This document shows positions 41,397 to 48,763 of a DNA stretch of 64,000 nt, one piece after another. The position numbers were made by a program, and so were the translations under genes. The notes under the pieces are model-generated. The model was given only the letters and a program-made list of their open reading frames with translations. It did no database searches and was not told where the DNA came from. Position 1 is the stretch's first letter. Each line of letters opens with the position of its first letter. The DNA is from Nocardioides flavescens. Its GTDB lineage: Bacteria; Actinomycetota; Actinomycetes; Propionibacteriales; Nocardioidaceae. The stretch covers positions 494,704 to 558,703 of the forward strand of contig NZ_WUEK01000001.1 of NCBI RefSeq assembly GCF_009823805.1, given 5' to 3'.

Positions 41397-41644
41397 GCGA
41401 CACCAACAGGCCACGGACCGCCACGTCACCAGCAATGCGCCCCGAGCATCTACTCGAAGATCAAGGGTCAACGGCAGTCCGTCCGCCCGTCTTACCGCGA
41501 CCCTCAACCCCCATCCGTTTCCCCACGTCAGCACCAACTTCCCGCCTGCAGCGGGAGGGGACTGACCCCGCGTCGCGGGGTGCTGAGCGGGGCGATCGAG
41601 GCTGCAAACAGGCGCGCGGCCTCCTGCACGGAGGTGGCTCGTGA
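41393..41644 (+). CDS. small hypothetical protein
   Basis: 83 residues; start ATGA overlaps the stop of the TraG-like gene, and its end overlaps the next start in GTGA. Pro/Arg/Ser-rich and without structure that I can see. The operon coupling is the main evidence that it is a gene. Confidence 0.5.
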   Translation: MSDTNRPRTATSPAMRPEHLLEDQGSTAVRPPVLPRPSTPIRFPTSAPTSRLQREGTDPASRGAERGDRGCKQARGLLHGGGS

Positions 41645-42522
41645 GTCGCCTCGATGTGAACACCCTCAAGGGCCAGCTACTGGAGCGGGACTACGACCTC
41701 CTGAGAAGCGTCGACCAGTACCGCCTGCTCACCACTAAGCACCTGCAGCGACTGCACTTCGATGCGGCGCATCCAACGCCGCTGGCAGCTGCTCGAGCCT
41801 GCAGTCGCAGCCTGGTGCGACTCAAAGACCTCGGGGTGCTCAGGTCACTCGACCGTCGCATCGGTGGCGTACGCGCCGGGTCCGCTGGCTTCGTCTGGTT
41901 CCTCGGCCCAGCTGGAGACCGCCTCCTGACCGCACTGCACGACGAGGCGAGCGGCAGACGCCGAAACTACCGCGAGCCGTCCCGACACTTCGTCGACCAC
42001 ACCCTGGCCGTCACCGAGCTCGCCGTCCAAGCCATCGAGGCCGGACGCACCGGCGCAATGGAGGTGCTCAACATCGAGACCGAGCCGGCCAGCTGGCAGC
42101 AGTCGCTGTCACCGCACGGCACCAGGGCATGGCTCAAACCCGACCTTCGCTTAGTGACCGTCACGGCCGAGGAGGAGTTCCATTACTTCATCGAGTCAGA
42201 CCTTGCCAGCGAGCATCTGCCGGTCATCGTGCGCCAGTGCGAGGCCTACGAGGCCTTCCGCGCCAGCGGCCGCTACCAGGCCGCTCACGGCCTCTTTCCA
42301 GCGGTGCTGTGGGTTGTCCCCACAGAGGCCCGTGCCGCCGCACTCCGGGCCGCTGTTCGCCGAACAAGGGCCAAGCCGGGCAGGGGCCTCCCCCAGAGCT
42401 CTGAGCGCCGGCTCGACCCGCAGCTGTTCACGGTCTGCACCGCCGATGAGTACGCCGCGGTCATCCGCGGCGACCACCTACCAATCAATCCGCCGGGTGG
42501 GCAGGAAGGAGAAGCCCCATGA
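41641..42522 (+). CDS. replication-relaxation family protein
   Basis: 293 residues from the GTG at 41641. The N-terminal 90 residues are a winged-helix region (LLRSVDQYRLLTTKHLQRLHF) followed by the family pattern FVDHTLAVTELAVQA, then LKPDLRLV and FHYFIESDLASEHL with acidic residues of the restriction-endonuclease-like fold. Family members accompany the TraG-like ATPase in actinobacterial mobile elements and are named for a role in plasmid relaxation/replication. Operon position agrees. Confidence 0.82.
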   Translation: MSRLDVNTLKGQLLERDYDLLRSVDQYRLLTTKHLQRLHFDAAHPTPLAAARACSRSLVRLKDLGVLRSLDRRIGGVRAGSAGFVWFLGPAGDRLLTALHDEASGRRRNYREPSRHFVDHTLAVTELAVQAIEAGRTGAMEVLNIETEPASWQQSLSPHGTRAWLKPDLRLVTVTAEEEFHYFIESDLASEHLPVIVRQCEAYEAFRASGRYQAAHGLFPAVLWVVPTEARAAALRAAVRRTRAKPGRGLPQSSERRLDPQLFTVCTADEYAAVIRGDHLPINPPGGQEGEAP

Positions 42523-43051
42523 ACCACGAACACCCGTCCACCCGGAACCATCCCGCTCCGAAGCACCGCGCCGAGACTGGGCCAGCCCTGCTCGACTACG
42601 GCCAGTCCGCTGCCACCGGCGAGGTCATCACCGACCCAAAGGCCGACGCCTTCGTCGCCGAGGTCATTGAGAACGCGCCCAGTCCGGAGGCAGCCGATGC
42701 GATCAGCCGGGCCTACCAACGTCACGGCACCGCCTTTGCGATCTATCTGACCCTCGACGGCGTCGACAAGTACGTCCACGACTACGGACCAGGTCATCAG
42801 CCGGCCGATCCTCGTCAATCGAACGCGACTTCACCGGCAGCTACCACGGCCGCTATGCCGACCGGAACGCGTTGGTCGACGACGTCATCGAGACCTTCGG
42901 CTGGCAGCAGGAGCTCGACCAGCTCCTCGTTGGCCGCCCAGATCTGCAGATGGCTGTCACCTTCGACCGCGAGGCTATCTACCAGTTCGCGAGCGACCAC
43001 TACGACCTGATCCAGTCCGACGGAACTGGGGTCATCCACGTATTCACGCGG
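42519..43051 (+). pseudogene. frameshifted ArdA-like antirestriction gene
   Basis: The first frame starts at an ATG overlapping the previous stop (ATGA) and reads well to LTLDGVDKYVHDYGPGH near 42800, then becomes low-complexity. From about 42815 another frame reads IERDFTGSYHGRYADRN, VDDVIETFGWQQELDQL, and ends with DGTGVIHVFTR, the pattern of the ArdA C-terminal half. A single-base change near 42795-42815 would explain both. ArdA proteins mimic DNA to block host restriction during entry. It may be a real mutation, a sequencing error or a programmed shift; no slippery heptamer was seen. Confidence 0.55.
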
Positions 43052-43230
43052 TGGCCGCGATTACGTGCACTAGACGAGAGACGCGAGTTCCAACAACCGC
43101 CGCCGGTCGCGACATTTACAGTTCATTTCCTACTGGACTTTCTCTCCAAAGAGAGCGTCACTATCAGTGGGCGACTGTCGATATTCCGGCGGGACCCCAC
43201 CGACAAGCAACCTAACCGAAAGGAGGCGAT

Positions 43231-43635
43231 ATGCCCTCACCAGAACAACCACAAACATCAGAACCCCAGATCCCGCAGCAGCCCGAAGGCCAGGTTCCAA
43301 CGGCCGACGCGGCCAACGGTCCCGAGCAGGCCGAACAGCACTTCAAGACCGTCGCGGTCCGCGTCCACGAAGACGTCCACGCACAACTGAGCTTCATCGC
43401 CCAGCTCAGCGGATCGAACCTCTCCGAGCAGATCCGACGCGCGATCGGCGACCGGATCACTGCGGCGCAGTCCGATCCCGAGCTGATCGCCCGGGCCGAG
43501 GCCGCGAGCAAGCAGATCGAGCGAGAGGCCGCAGCGCGCACCGCTGCCATCGCCGGGTTCATCGGCAAGCCAGCCACCGCGGCCGCCGCCGGCCGACAAC
43601 CACGAACCGCCAAGACAACCCGGCAGCGCAACTAG
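43231..43635 (+). CDS. ribbon-helix-helix-like DNA-binding protein
   Basis: 134 residues; AAAGGAGG is eight bases upstream of the ATG. The middle reads KTVAVRVHEDVHAQLSFIAQLSGSNLSEQIRRAIGDRI, a basic beta-strand and two helices typical of ribbon-helix-helix proteins. Proline/glutamine-rich N-terminus and alanine-rich C-terminus. It is the last gene of the transfer-like operon and might be a relaxosome accessory or operon repressor. Confidence 0.68.
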   Translation: MPSPEQPQTSEPQIPQQPEGQVPTADAANGPEQAEQHFKTVAVRVHEDVHAQLSFIAQLSGSNLSEQIRRAIGDRITAAQSDPELIARAEAASKQIEREAAARTAAIAGFIGKPATAAAAGRQPRTAKTTRQRN

Positions 43636-43759
43636 AGCTATGCACGAACAACTCGCAGCCCACCACGCGACACACGCCCACGCAACGAAACGCCACGCCA
43701 CGACGGCCACTCGAACGCTGGTGCGACGTCTCCGCCGCCGAACCACGAACGACAAGGCC

Positions 43760-44125
43760 ATGTCCGCGAAGGCGGCTGTCATATATGCCCGTACCGCGAG
43801 CAGGGCAACGGTCGACTCGGCTGCGCTCGACCAACAGATTGCCGTATGCGAGCTCGGGGCTGCGGAGATCGGTGCCGAGGTCGTCGGCATCTTCGCGGAA
43901 GGTGGCGTGTCCGGCAACACGGCAGATCGACCGGTTCTCAACGCGCTCCTTGCCCGATTGGCGGAGCAGGACGTCGATCTGCTCATCTGCCTAGACCCCA
44001 CCCGGATAGCACGCTCCTTCGAGGTCTACCGGGCAATCACCGAGTACGCCGACATGCTGGGCGTGCGGGTGGTCTTCGTCAACGACCTATCGAGGCGTGA
44101 GCGCGCGAACGGATCGGCTCAATGA
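43760..44125 (+). CDS. stand-alone resolvase catalytic domain
   Basis: 121 residues from the ATG at 43760 (frame is open back to 43640). AAVIYARTASRA carries the arginine and serine of the resolvase active site, followed by DQQIAVC and DVDLLICLDPTRIARSFEVYRAI, an N-terminal serine-recombinase domain only. The recombinase and zinc-ribbon domains are missing. It could be a truncated gene or a small accessory to the integrase, perhaps altering its tetramers. No partner recombinase follows within the frame. Confidence 0.7.
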   Translation: MSAKAAVIYARTASRATVDSAALDQQIAVCELGAAEIGAEVVGIFAEGGVSGNTADRPVLNALLARLAEQDVDLLICLDPTRIARSFEVYRAITEYADMLGVRVVFVNDLSRRERANGSAQ

Positions 44126-44164
44126 TCTGTGGCGCCCCTAGCGCTCAACGGGGCCGGGGTCGGC

Positions 44165-44440
44165 CTACGGACGCGGATCGCGGCCAGGAACTTCCCAGTA
44201 GTCGGGGATCGCTGAGACCTGCAGGGCGTAAAAATCTTCACGTTCTGGGCTCGCGGACATGGTCTCAAATAGTTCGACCGCATCGAAGATGCCGTACCGG
44301 ATCTGCTGGTTCAGCTCTTTCATCTGTTCCTGCGTCAGATGAGCGACATGGAACCGCTCGATGGAGTTACGAACCAGCATGGCCATCACCATTACGTGCT
44401 GCTGTCGAGGAGTCAATGCCATGAAGTCGCGTGTCGTCAT
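44165..44440 (-). CDS. small hypothetical protein next to the integrase
   Basis: 91 residues, helical and soluble (LTPRQQHVMVMAMLVRNSIE, LTQEQMKELNQQIRYGIFDA). It is divergent from the integrase gene with about 90 bases between, a position often used by an excision factor or regulator. No family recognised. A role in control of excision is only a guess. Confidence 0.6.
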   Translation of the reverse strand: MTTRDFMALTPRQQHVMVMAMLVRNSIERFHVAHLTQEQMKELNQQIRYGIFDAVELFETMSASPEREDFYALQVSAIPDYWEVPGRDPRP

Positions 44441-44530
44441 TCCGTTTTATTTTGACAATGTCGAACGGATCGGTCAATCCCCATGCAAACAGAATGTGCC
44501 CGCTGGCACGCAAGAGAGGAATAGTCTTCT

Positions 44531-46381
44531 ATGACACTAGCCATCAACGACGCCGTCGAATCACAACCGTGCAAGACGGCGATTATGTACCTCCGCGTTT
44601 CGACAGCTGAGCAGGCGACGCGGGGCGGTCGGGAGGAGGGGTTCTCGCTGCCGGCACAGCGTGAGGCCAATACCCGCAAGGCCACATCGCTGGACGCCAC
44701 AGTGGTGGCCGAGTTCGTGGACGCTGGAGAATCGGGCACGAAGGTCGACAAGCGCACGGGTCTGCAGGCCATGCTCGCCTACATTCGCGAGCACCAGATC
44801 AGCTACTGCATCGTGCACAAGCTCGACCGCCTCGCTCGGTCCCGCGCCGACGACGTCTCGATCCACTTCGCACTTCGTCAGGCCGGCGTCACGCTGGTCT
44901 CCACGAGCGAGAACATCGACGAGACACCCTCTGGGATGCTCATGCACGGCATCATGAGCAGCATCGCGGAGTTCTACTCCAACAACCTGCGGACCGAGGT
45001 CAGCAAGGGGCTGGACCAGAAGGCCAGCCTCGGAGGAACCATCACCAGGGCCCCGCTCGGCTACCGCAACGTCCACATCGCCGATGACCTCGGCCGGATC
45101 AACCGAACCGTCGAGATCGACGCAGAACGGGCCCACCACATTACCTGGGCGTTCTACCGCTACGCCGAAGGCGACTGCTCCATCTCGATCCTGCTCGAGC
45201 AGCTCACCGACCGCGGTCTATCGACCCGGGCGACGCCCAAGTGGCCCAGCAAGCCACTGTCGATCACCAGCCTGCACAAGCTACTCAAGAACCCCTACTT
45301 CAAGGGAGAGATCCACTACAAAGGCGCCATCTACCCCGGCATCCACGAGCCGCTCGTCGACCCACAGACCTGGCAACAAGTCCAAGACCTGCTCGCAGCG
45401 CACCACACAGCAGGCACCCACCAGCGCTCCAACGACCACTACCTGCGCGGAAGTGTCCACTGCGGCGCCTGCGGCCACCGGCTCATGGTCACCACCGCCC
45501 GCAACAAGTGGGGCACCGAGTACCGCTACCTCATCTGCGCGGGGCGCACCCGGAAAGTCACGACCTGCGATCGCCAGGCCATGCCGATCAGCCTAATCGA
45601 AGAACTCATCGAAGATGAGTACCGCACGATCGCACTCAGCCCCGAGCTCAGAGACCTGGTGGAGCAGGAAATCCTCGAGGACTTCGACGCCATCCACGCC
45701 GCAGCAGACACGGAGCGGAAACAACTCACCCAACAGCGAGTCGAGCTCACTGCTCAACGACAGAAGTTGCTAGACGCGCACTACGCCGGCGCCATCCCGA
45801 TCGACCTACTCAAGACCGAGCAAGAGCGCATCGGCAGCCAGCTCGAGCGGATCCAACACCAGCTCTCAACAGCCGAGTCCAACTTCGAGGAGGCCCGCGC
45901 CGTGCTTGCCGACACTCTCGACCTGACTCGTGACTGCCACGCGGCATACCTCGAAGCCAGCGACAACCTGCGCCGCCTCTTCAACCAAGCCTTCTTCACC
46001 AGGATCTACATCGACGAGGACATCGAGACCCGCGAGCGGACCGTCAGAGTGGACTACAACCAACCCTTCGACGACCTGCTCTCACGCCTCGTACCTGGCC
46101 GCGTGCACCAGCGTTTGCAGGCAGACGCAAACACCGCCCGCCGGGAGGACCCGGCGGGCGGTGGTTCTTTCGAGGGGCAGAGTTCTCTTACGAGCACTCT
46201 GGTGGAGCTGGCGGGAATCGAACCCGCGTCCTTCGGCGTCGAACCAGGTCTTCTCCGGGTGCAGTCAGCGGTGGCGTTCTGCTCGGCCCCGGCGCTCGCA
46301 CTGACACGTCGCCGACAGGCCCAGTCACAGAAGAGTCCCGCTCGTCCCCCTGTGACCCGGGACGGGCAGCAAGTCTCCTAG
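44531..46381 (+). CDS. large serine integrase
   Basis: 616 codons. The resolvase domain begins AIMYLRVSTAEQ with catalytic Ser24, then KLDRLARSR and the recombinase domain (about 190-290). The zinc ribbon is near 310-355 (CGACGH, LICAG, CDRQ), with a long coiled coil after it (about 375-460). After RIYIDEDIETRERTVRV and NQPFDDLLSRL the frame continues through a hairpin (46133-46162) into ssrA in antisense: residues 558-616 (VELAGIEPASF...) are tmRNA read backward, not a true domain. In an excised circle codon 560 is followed in frame by the HTH ORF at 6850-7299. It probably catalyses integration and excision of the island. Confidence 0.9.
   Translation: MTLAINDAVESQPCKTAIMYLRVSTAEQATRGGREEGFSLPAQREANTRKATSLDATVVAEFVDAGESGTKVDKRTGLQAMLAYIREHQISYCIVHKLDRLARSRADDVSIHFALRQAGVTLVSTSENIDETPSGMLMHGIMSSIAEFYSNNLRTEVSKGLDQKASLGGTITRAPLGYRNVHIADDLGRINRTVEIDAERAHHITWAFYRYAEGDCSISILLEQLTDRGLSTRATPKWPSKPLSITSLHKLLKNPYFKGEIHYKGAIYPGIHEPLVDPQTWQQVQDLLAAHHTAGTHQRSNDHYLRGSVHCGACGHRLMVTTARNKWGTEYRYLICAGRTRKVTTCDRQAMPISLIEELIEDEYRTIALSPELRDLVEQEILEDFDAIHAAADTERKQLTQQRVELTAQRQKLLDAHYAGAIPIDLLKTEQERIGSQLERIQHQLSTAESNFEEARAVLADTLDLTRDCHAAYLEASDNLRRLFNQAFFTRIYIDEDIETRERTVRVDYNQPFDDLLSRLVPGRVHQRLQADANTARREDPAGGGSFEGQSSLTSTLVELAGIEPASFGVEPGLLRVQSAVAFCSAPALALTRRRQAQSQKSPARPPVTRDGQQVS
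46133..46162. terminator. perfect hairpin between integrase core and ssrA
   Basis: 13-bp perfect stem (46133-46145 with 46150-46162, arm ACCGCCCGCCGGG) and an AGGA loop. It is 38 bases past the ssrA CCA end on the ssrA strand, so it can serve as the terminator of ssrA in the integrated state; on the other strand it lies inside the open integrase frame and is followed by GGTTCTTT. Confidence 0.65.
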
Positions 46382-46570
46382 ATGACGCCAGGGTCCGGGT
46401 CGGAGACAGGCACCCGGTCTGACGCTTCGATCACCGCTCAGGCGGCGAGAGCGAAGGAACTGCGCTTAGCGTTGGCAGTTGTGGTTTCCAGCGGTCGTTT
46501 ACGAGATGTCGCTGGCTCCTCGACCCGCTTCTCCTGGAACTGACGTCCCAAGTCGAAACCGATCAGCCCC
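46200..46570 (-). ncRNA. ssrA: transfer-messenger RNA (tmRNA)
   Basis: The 5' end (GGGGCTGATCGG at 46570) pairs with the 3' end (CAGCTCC) as a 7-bp acceptor stem; the discriminator A and CCA end at 46200. The T arm reads GGACGCGGGTTCGATTCCCGC. The mRNA-like part encodes A-N-A-K-R-S-S-F-A-L-A-A then TGA. tmRNA with SmpB (gene 48162) rescues ribosomes on mRNAs without a stop codon. The last bases, including CCA, come from the island side of the insertion point, so the pre-insertion gene would have had A followed by GCC, not CCA. Confidence 0.95.
46203..46214 (+). repeat. putative attR core
   Basis: TGGAGCTGGCGG, inside the acceptor/T-stem end of ssrA; 11 of 12 bases match 6842-6853, and nine in a row are identical. 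Its right half belongs to the chromosome and its left half to the island. Confidence 0.6.
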
Positions 46571-46596
46571 TCTTGAGTTGTACTGCTCGTCCAACA

Positions 46597-47262
46597 CTAG
46601 TCGACCCGTCCACCATTCCCGAACGCGTTTCCCCAGCCCGCGAGAGCGTCGACGCCGGGACCGGTCAGCAGCGGCAGCCCGGCCGGTCGACCCGTGAGCA
46701 CCAGCCCCACGGCGTACGCCGGCCCGCGGGCCTCCGGTGCCGACGCCGGGCCGTGGATCCAGTCCACGTCTTCTGCCACCAGGCGCACCGCGGGCCTCCC
46801 GCCGGGGGTGAAGCCCGTGCGAGCCTTCGGCGAGACCAGGAAGTCGAGGGCGTGCCGCCACGACTCGAGAGGCCGGTCGTGGGGCAGGTCGAGCGGCACC
46901 GCGATGTCCTCGCGGTGCACGAGGAGGTCGGTCAGCGGGGCGTGCCAGTCCATGCCGGGCGGGGTGAACCGGGAGTCCGCGTGCTCGCGCAGCATCGCGG
47001 CGATCTCGGCGGCGGGCCGGTCGGAGAGCCGGGCGGTCACCCGTTCGCTGGCCCGGTCGAAGCTGCCTCGGGCGCGCACCATCTCCCACGCGAACGCCGG
47101 CAGGCTGGTCGTCGGTCCGACCAGCAGGTGGGCGGCGACGTCCTGCACGCTCCACCTCCCGCACAGCGACTGGGCGGCGAGCTGCTCGGCGCTCAGCGAG
47201 TCGACGAGGTCAGCGAGGGCCAGCCGCTCGGCGGCGATGAGGGTGAACGGGTCCTCCGTCAT
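46597..47262 (-). CDS. maleylpyruvate isomerase/MDMPI-type mycothiol-dependent protein
   Basis: 221 residues from the ATG at 47262. It has the MDMPI (DinB-like) N-terminal four-helix domain: LCGRWSVQDVAAHLLVGPTT with the first histidine, and LLVHREDIAVPL with the second, metal-binding residues. The C-terminal part resembles the sterol-carrier-like MDMPI C-domain. Members use mycothiol, the actinobacterial thiol. The actual substrate is not known. It is read towards ssrA and starts 11 bases from the end of the amidohydrolase gene. Confidence 0.8.
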   Translation of the reverse strand: MTEDPFTLIAAERLALADLVDSLSAEQLAAQSLCGRWSVQDVAAHLLVGPTTSLPAFAWEMVRARGSFDRASERVTARLSDRPAAEIAAMLREHADSRFTPPGMDWHAPLTDLLVHREDIAVPLDLPHDRPLESWRHALDFLVSPKARTGFTPGGRPAVRLVAEDVDWIHGPASAPEARGPAYAVGLVLTGRPAGLPLLTGPGVDALAGWGNAFGNGGRVD

Positions 47263-47272
47263 GCCGCGCACC

Positions 47273-48169
47273 CTAGGGCGTGGCGGGCTCCCCGAACAGC
47301 GTCACGGCGTTGCCCCAGCACACCGCGCGCAGCCAGTCGTCGCCGAGGTCGAGGCGGGCCAGGCCCTCGAGCTGCTCGACGTAGGGGTAGGGGATGGTCG
47401 GGAAGTCCGAACCCAGCAGCACGTCTCCGGCCAGCCCGAGCTCGCGCAGTCGCGGCACCAGTGCGGGCGGGTAGTCGACACCGAAGAAGTCGGTGAAGAC
47501 CATCGTCGTGTCGAGCCGCACCCGCTCGTAGGACTCCGCGAGCAGCAGGAACTCCTCGACCTCCGGCGCGCCCATGTGGGCGATGACGAGCGGCAGTCGC
47601 GGGTGGCGCCGCAGCACCGCCTCGACCGAGTCCGGTCCCGTGGTCTCGCCACCGACCGGCCCCGACCCGGCGTGGGTCACGATGGGCACGTCGGCGTCGG
47701 CGAGCGCGCCCCACACGTCGTCGAGCAGCGGGTCGTCGAGGCGGAACTCGCCCACCTGCAGGTGCAGCTTGAACACCTCGATGCCCGCGTCGACCAGTTC
47801 CCCGACGTACGCCGCGACGCCGGGCTCCGGGAAGAACGTGCCCGACCAGAGCACGTCGGGCCGCTCGGCGGCGAAGTCGCGCGACCAGGCGTTGAGGTAC
47901 GTCGCCACGCCGGGCTTGTGGGCGTAGGGCAGCGTCGAGAACCGGCGCACGCCCATCGCGCGCAGCAACTCGACCCGGTCCTCGTGGGAGGTGCGGTAGC
48001 GGATCGGCCACTCCCGGCCGATCTTCGGCCCCGCCGAGTCGAAGACCGCCCACACCGCCCGCTGGATCGGCGGCGGCAGGAAGTGCACGTGGACGTCGAA
48101 GAGCCCCGGCAGCCCGAGCCCCTCCCAGAACGCCCGGACGGCGGGGACGTCCCCGGACCGGTCAGTCAC
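47273..48169 (-). CDS. amidohydrolase 2-family protein
   Basis: 298 residues from a GTG. Metal-binding signature in order: DVHVHF near residue 25, KLHLQVG, VTHAGSG, IAHMG and LGSDFP near the end, the pattern of the TIM-barrel amidohydrolase-2 family (decarboxylases and hydrolases). The substrate is unknown. Its start overlaps the smpB stop codon by eight bases, so it is co-transcribed with smpB. Confidence 0.85.
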   Translation of the reverse strand: MTDRSGDVPAVRAFWEGLGLPGLFDVHVHFLPPPIQRAVWAVFDSAGPKIGREWPIRYRTSHEDRVELLRAMGVRRFSTLPYAHKPGVATYLNAWSRDFAAERPDVLWSGTFFPEPGVAAYVGELVDAGIEVFKLHLQVGEFRLDDPLLDDVWGALADADVPIVTHAGSGPVGGETTGPDSVEAVLRRHPRLPLVIAHMGAPEVEEFLLLAESYERVRLDTTMVFTDFFGVDYPPALVPRLRELGLAGDVLLGSDFPTIPYPYVEQLEGLARLDLGDDWLRAVCWGNAVTLFGEPATP

Positions 48170-48641
48170 TCATGCCCTTCAGGCGGCGACCGACGGCCTG
48201 CTCGACCTCGCGGTTGGCCTGGCGCTCGGCGAGCGTGTGCCGCTTGTCCCAGGTCTTCTTGCCTCGAGCGGTCGCGATCTCGACCTTGGCGCGGCCGTTC
48301 AAGAAGTACAGCGACAGCGGCACGACGGTCAGGCCCTTCTCGGCGACCCGCCGCTCGATCTTGTCGATCTCCTCGCGGTTGAGCAGCAGCTTGCGCTTGC
48401 GCCGCGCGGAGTGGTTGGTCCAGGTGCCCTGGGAGTACTCCGGGATGTGCACGCCGTGCAGCCACGCCTCACCGCGGTCGATGTCGACGAACCCGTCGAC
48501 GAGCGAGGCCCGTCCCTGTCGCAGCGACTTCACCTCGGTGCCCTGGAGCACCAGTCCCGCCTCGTAGGTGTCGTCGATGGCGTAGTCGTGACGCGCCTTC
48601 TTGTTCTGCGCGATCAGCTTGCGCCCCTGCTCCCTGGCCAT
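48162..48641 (-). CDS. smpB: SsrA-binding protein SmpB
   Basis: 159 residues. All family blocks are present: [32 protein letters not shown], then [47 protein letters not shown] and the C-terminal helix [16 protein letters not shown] that enters the ribosomal A site. It binds tmRNA and delivers it to stalled ribosomes. ssrA lies 1.6 kb away on the same strand. Confidence 0.97.
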   Translation of the reverse strand: MAREQGRKLIAQNKKARHDYAIDDTYEAGLVLQGTEVKSLRQGRASLVDGFVDIDRGEAWLHGVHIPEYSQGTWTNHSARRKRKLLLNREEIDKIERRVAEKGLTVVPLSLYFLNGRAKVEIATARGKKTWDKRHTLAERQANREVEQAVGRRLKGMSD

Positions 48642-48665
48642 GCGTCCATTGTCTCAGCCGTGGGA

Positions 48666-48749
48666 AGTGGTTTCGAGACGGCCGTAGCCGGCCTCCTCAA
48701 CCACCGTGTCGCTGGTTGAGGAAGGACGAAGTCCTGTCTCGAAACCACT
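48666..48749. repeat. REP-like palindromic repeat, copy 1
   Basis: Begins AGTGGTTTCGAGAC and ends with the complement GTCTCGAAACCACT; inside are CTCAACCACC and GGTTGAGGAAGGACGAAGTC, which also pair. A closely similar longer copy is at 51778-51895. It looks like a dispersed intergenic palindromic repeat, able to form a long hairpin after the M23 gene start region. Confidence 0.75.
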
Positions 48750-48763
48750 CGACCACCGTGGGG

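Larger units (their letters stand above)
6842..46211. mobile_element. 39-kb integrative island inserted at the ssrA 3' end
   Basis: Limits are set by a short direct repeat at both ends, a large serine integrase at the right end next to ssrA, and the sudden change from housekeeping-type chromosomal genes to defence, toxin, transposase-remnant and plasmid-like genes. Gene content includes a TraG/VirD4-like ATPase, a replication-relaxation protein, an ArdA-like gene, Lsr2 and several toxin or defence modules. No relaxase or complete type IV secretion set is visible, so autonomous conjugation is not supported. Several genes in the middle are less GC-rich than the flanks. At least three dead transposase or recombinase genes show older insertions inside it. 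Confidence 0.8.

Noticed and set aside
46211..46381. C-terminal tail of the integrase (ELAGIEPASFGVEPG...) as a real domain
   Set aside because: It is an antisense reading of the tmRNA 3' half, a common artefact beside tRNA/tmRNA genes.
48666..48749. CRISPR repeat
   Set aside because: Only two dispersed palindromic copies without regular spacers; no cas genes.
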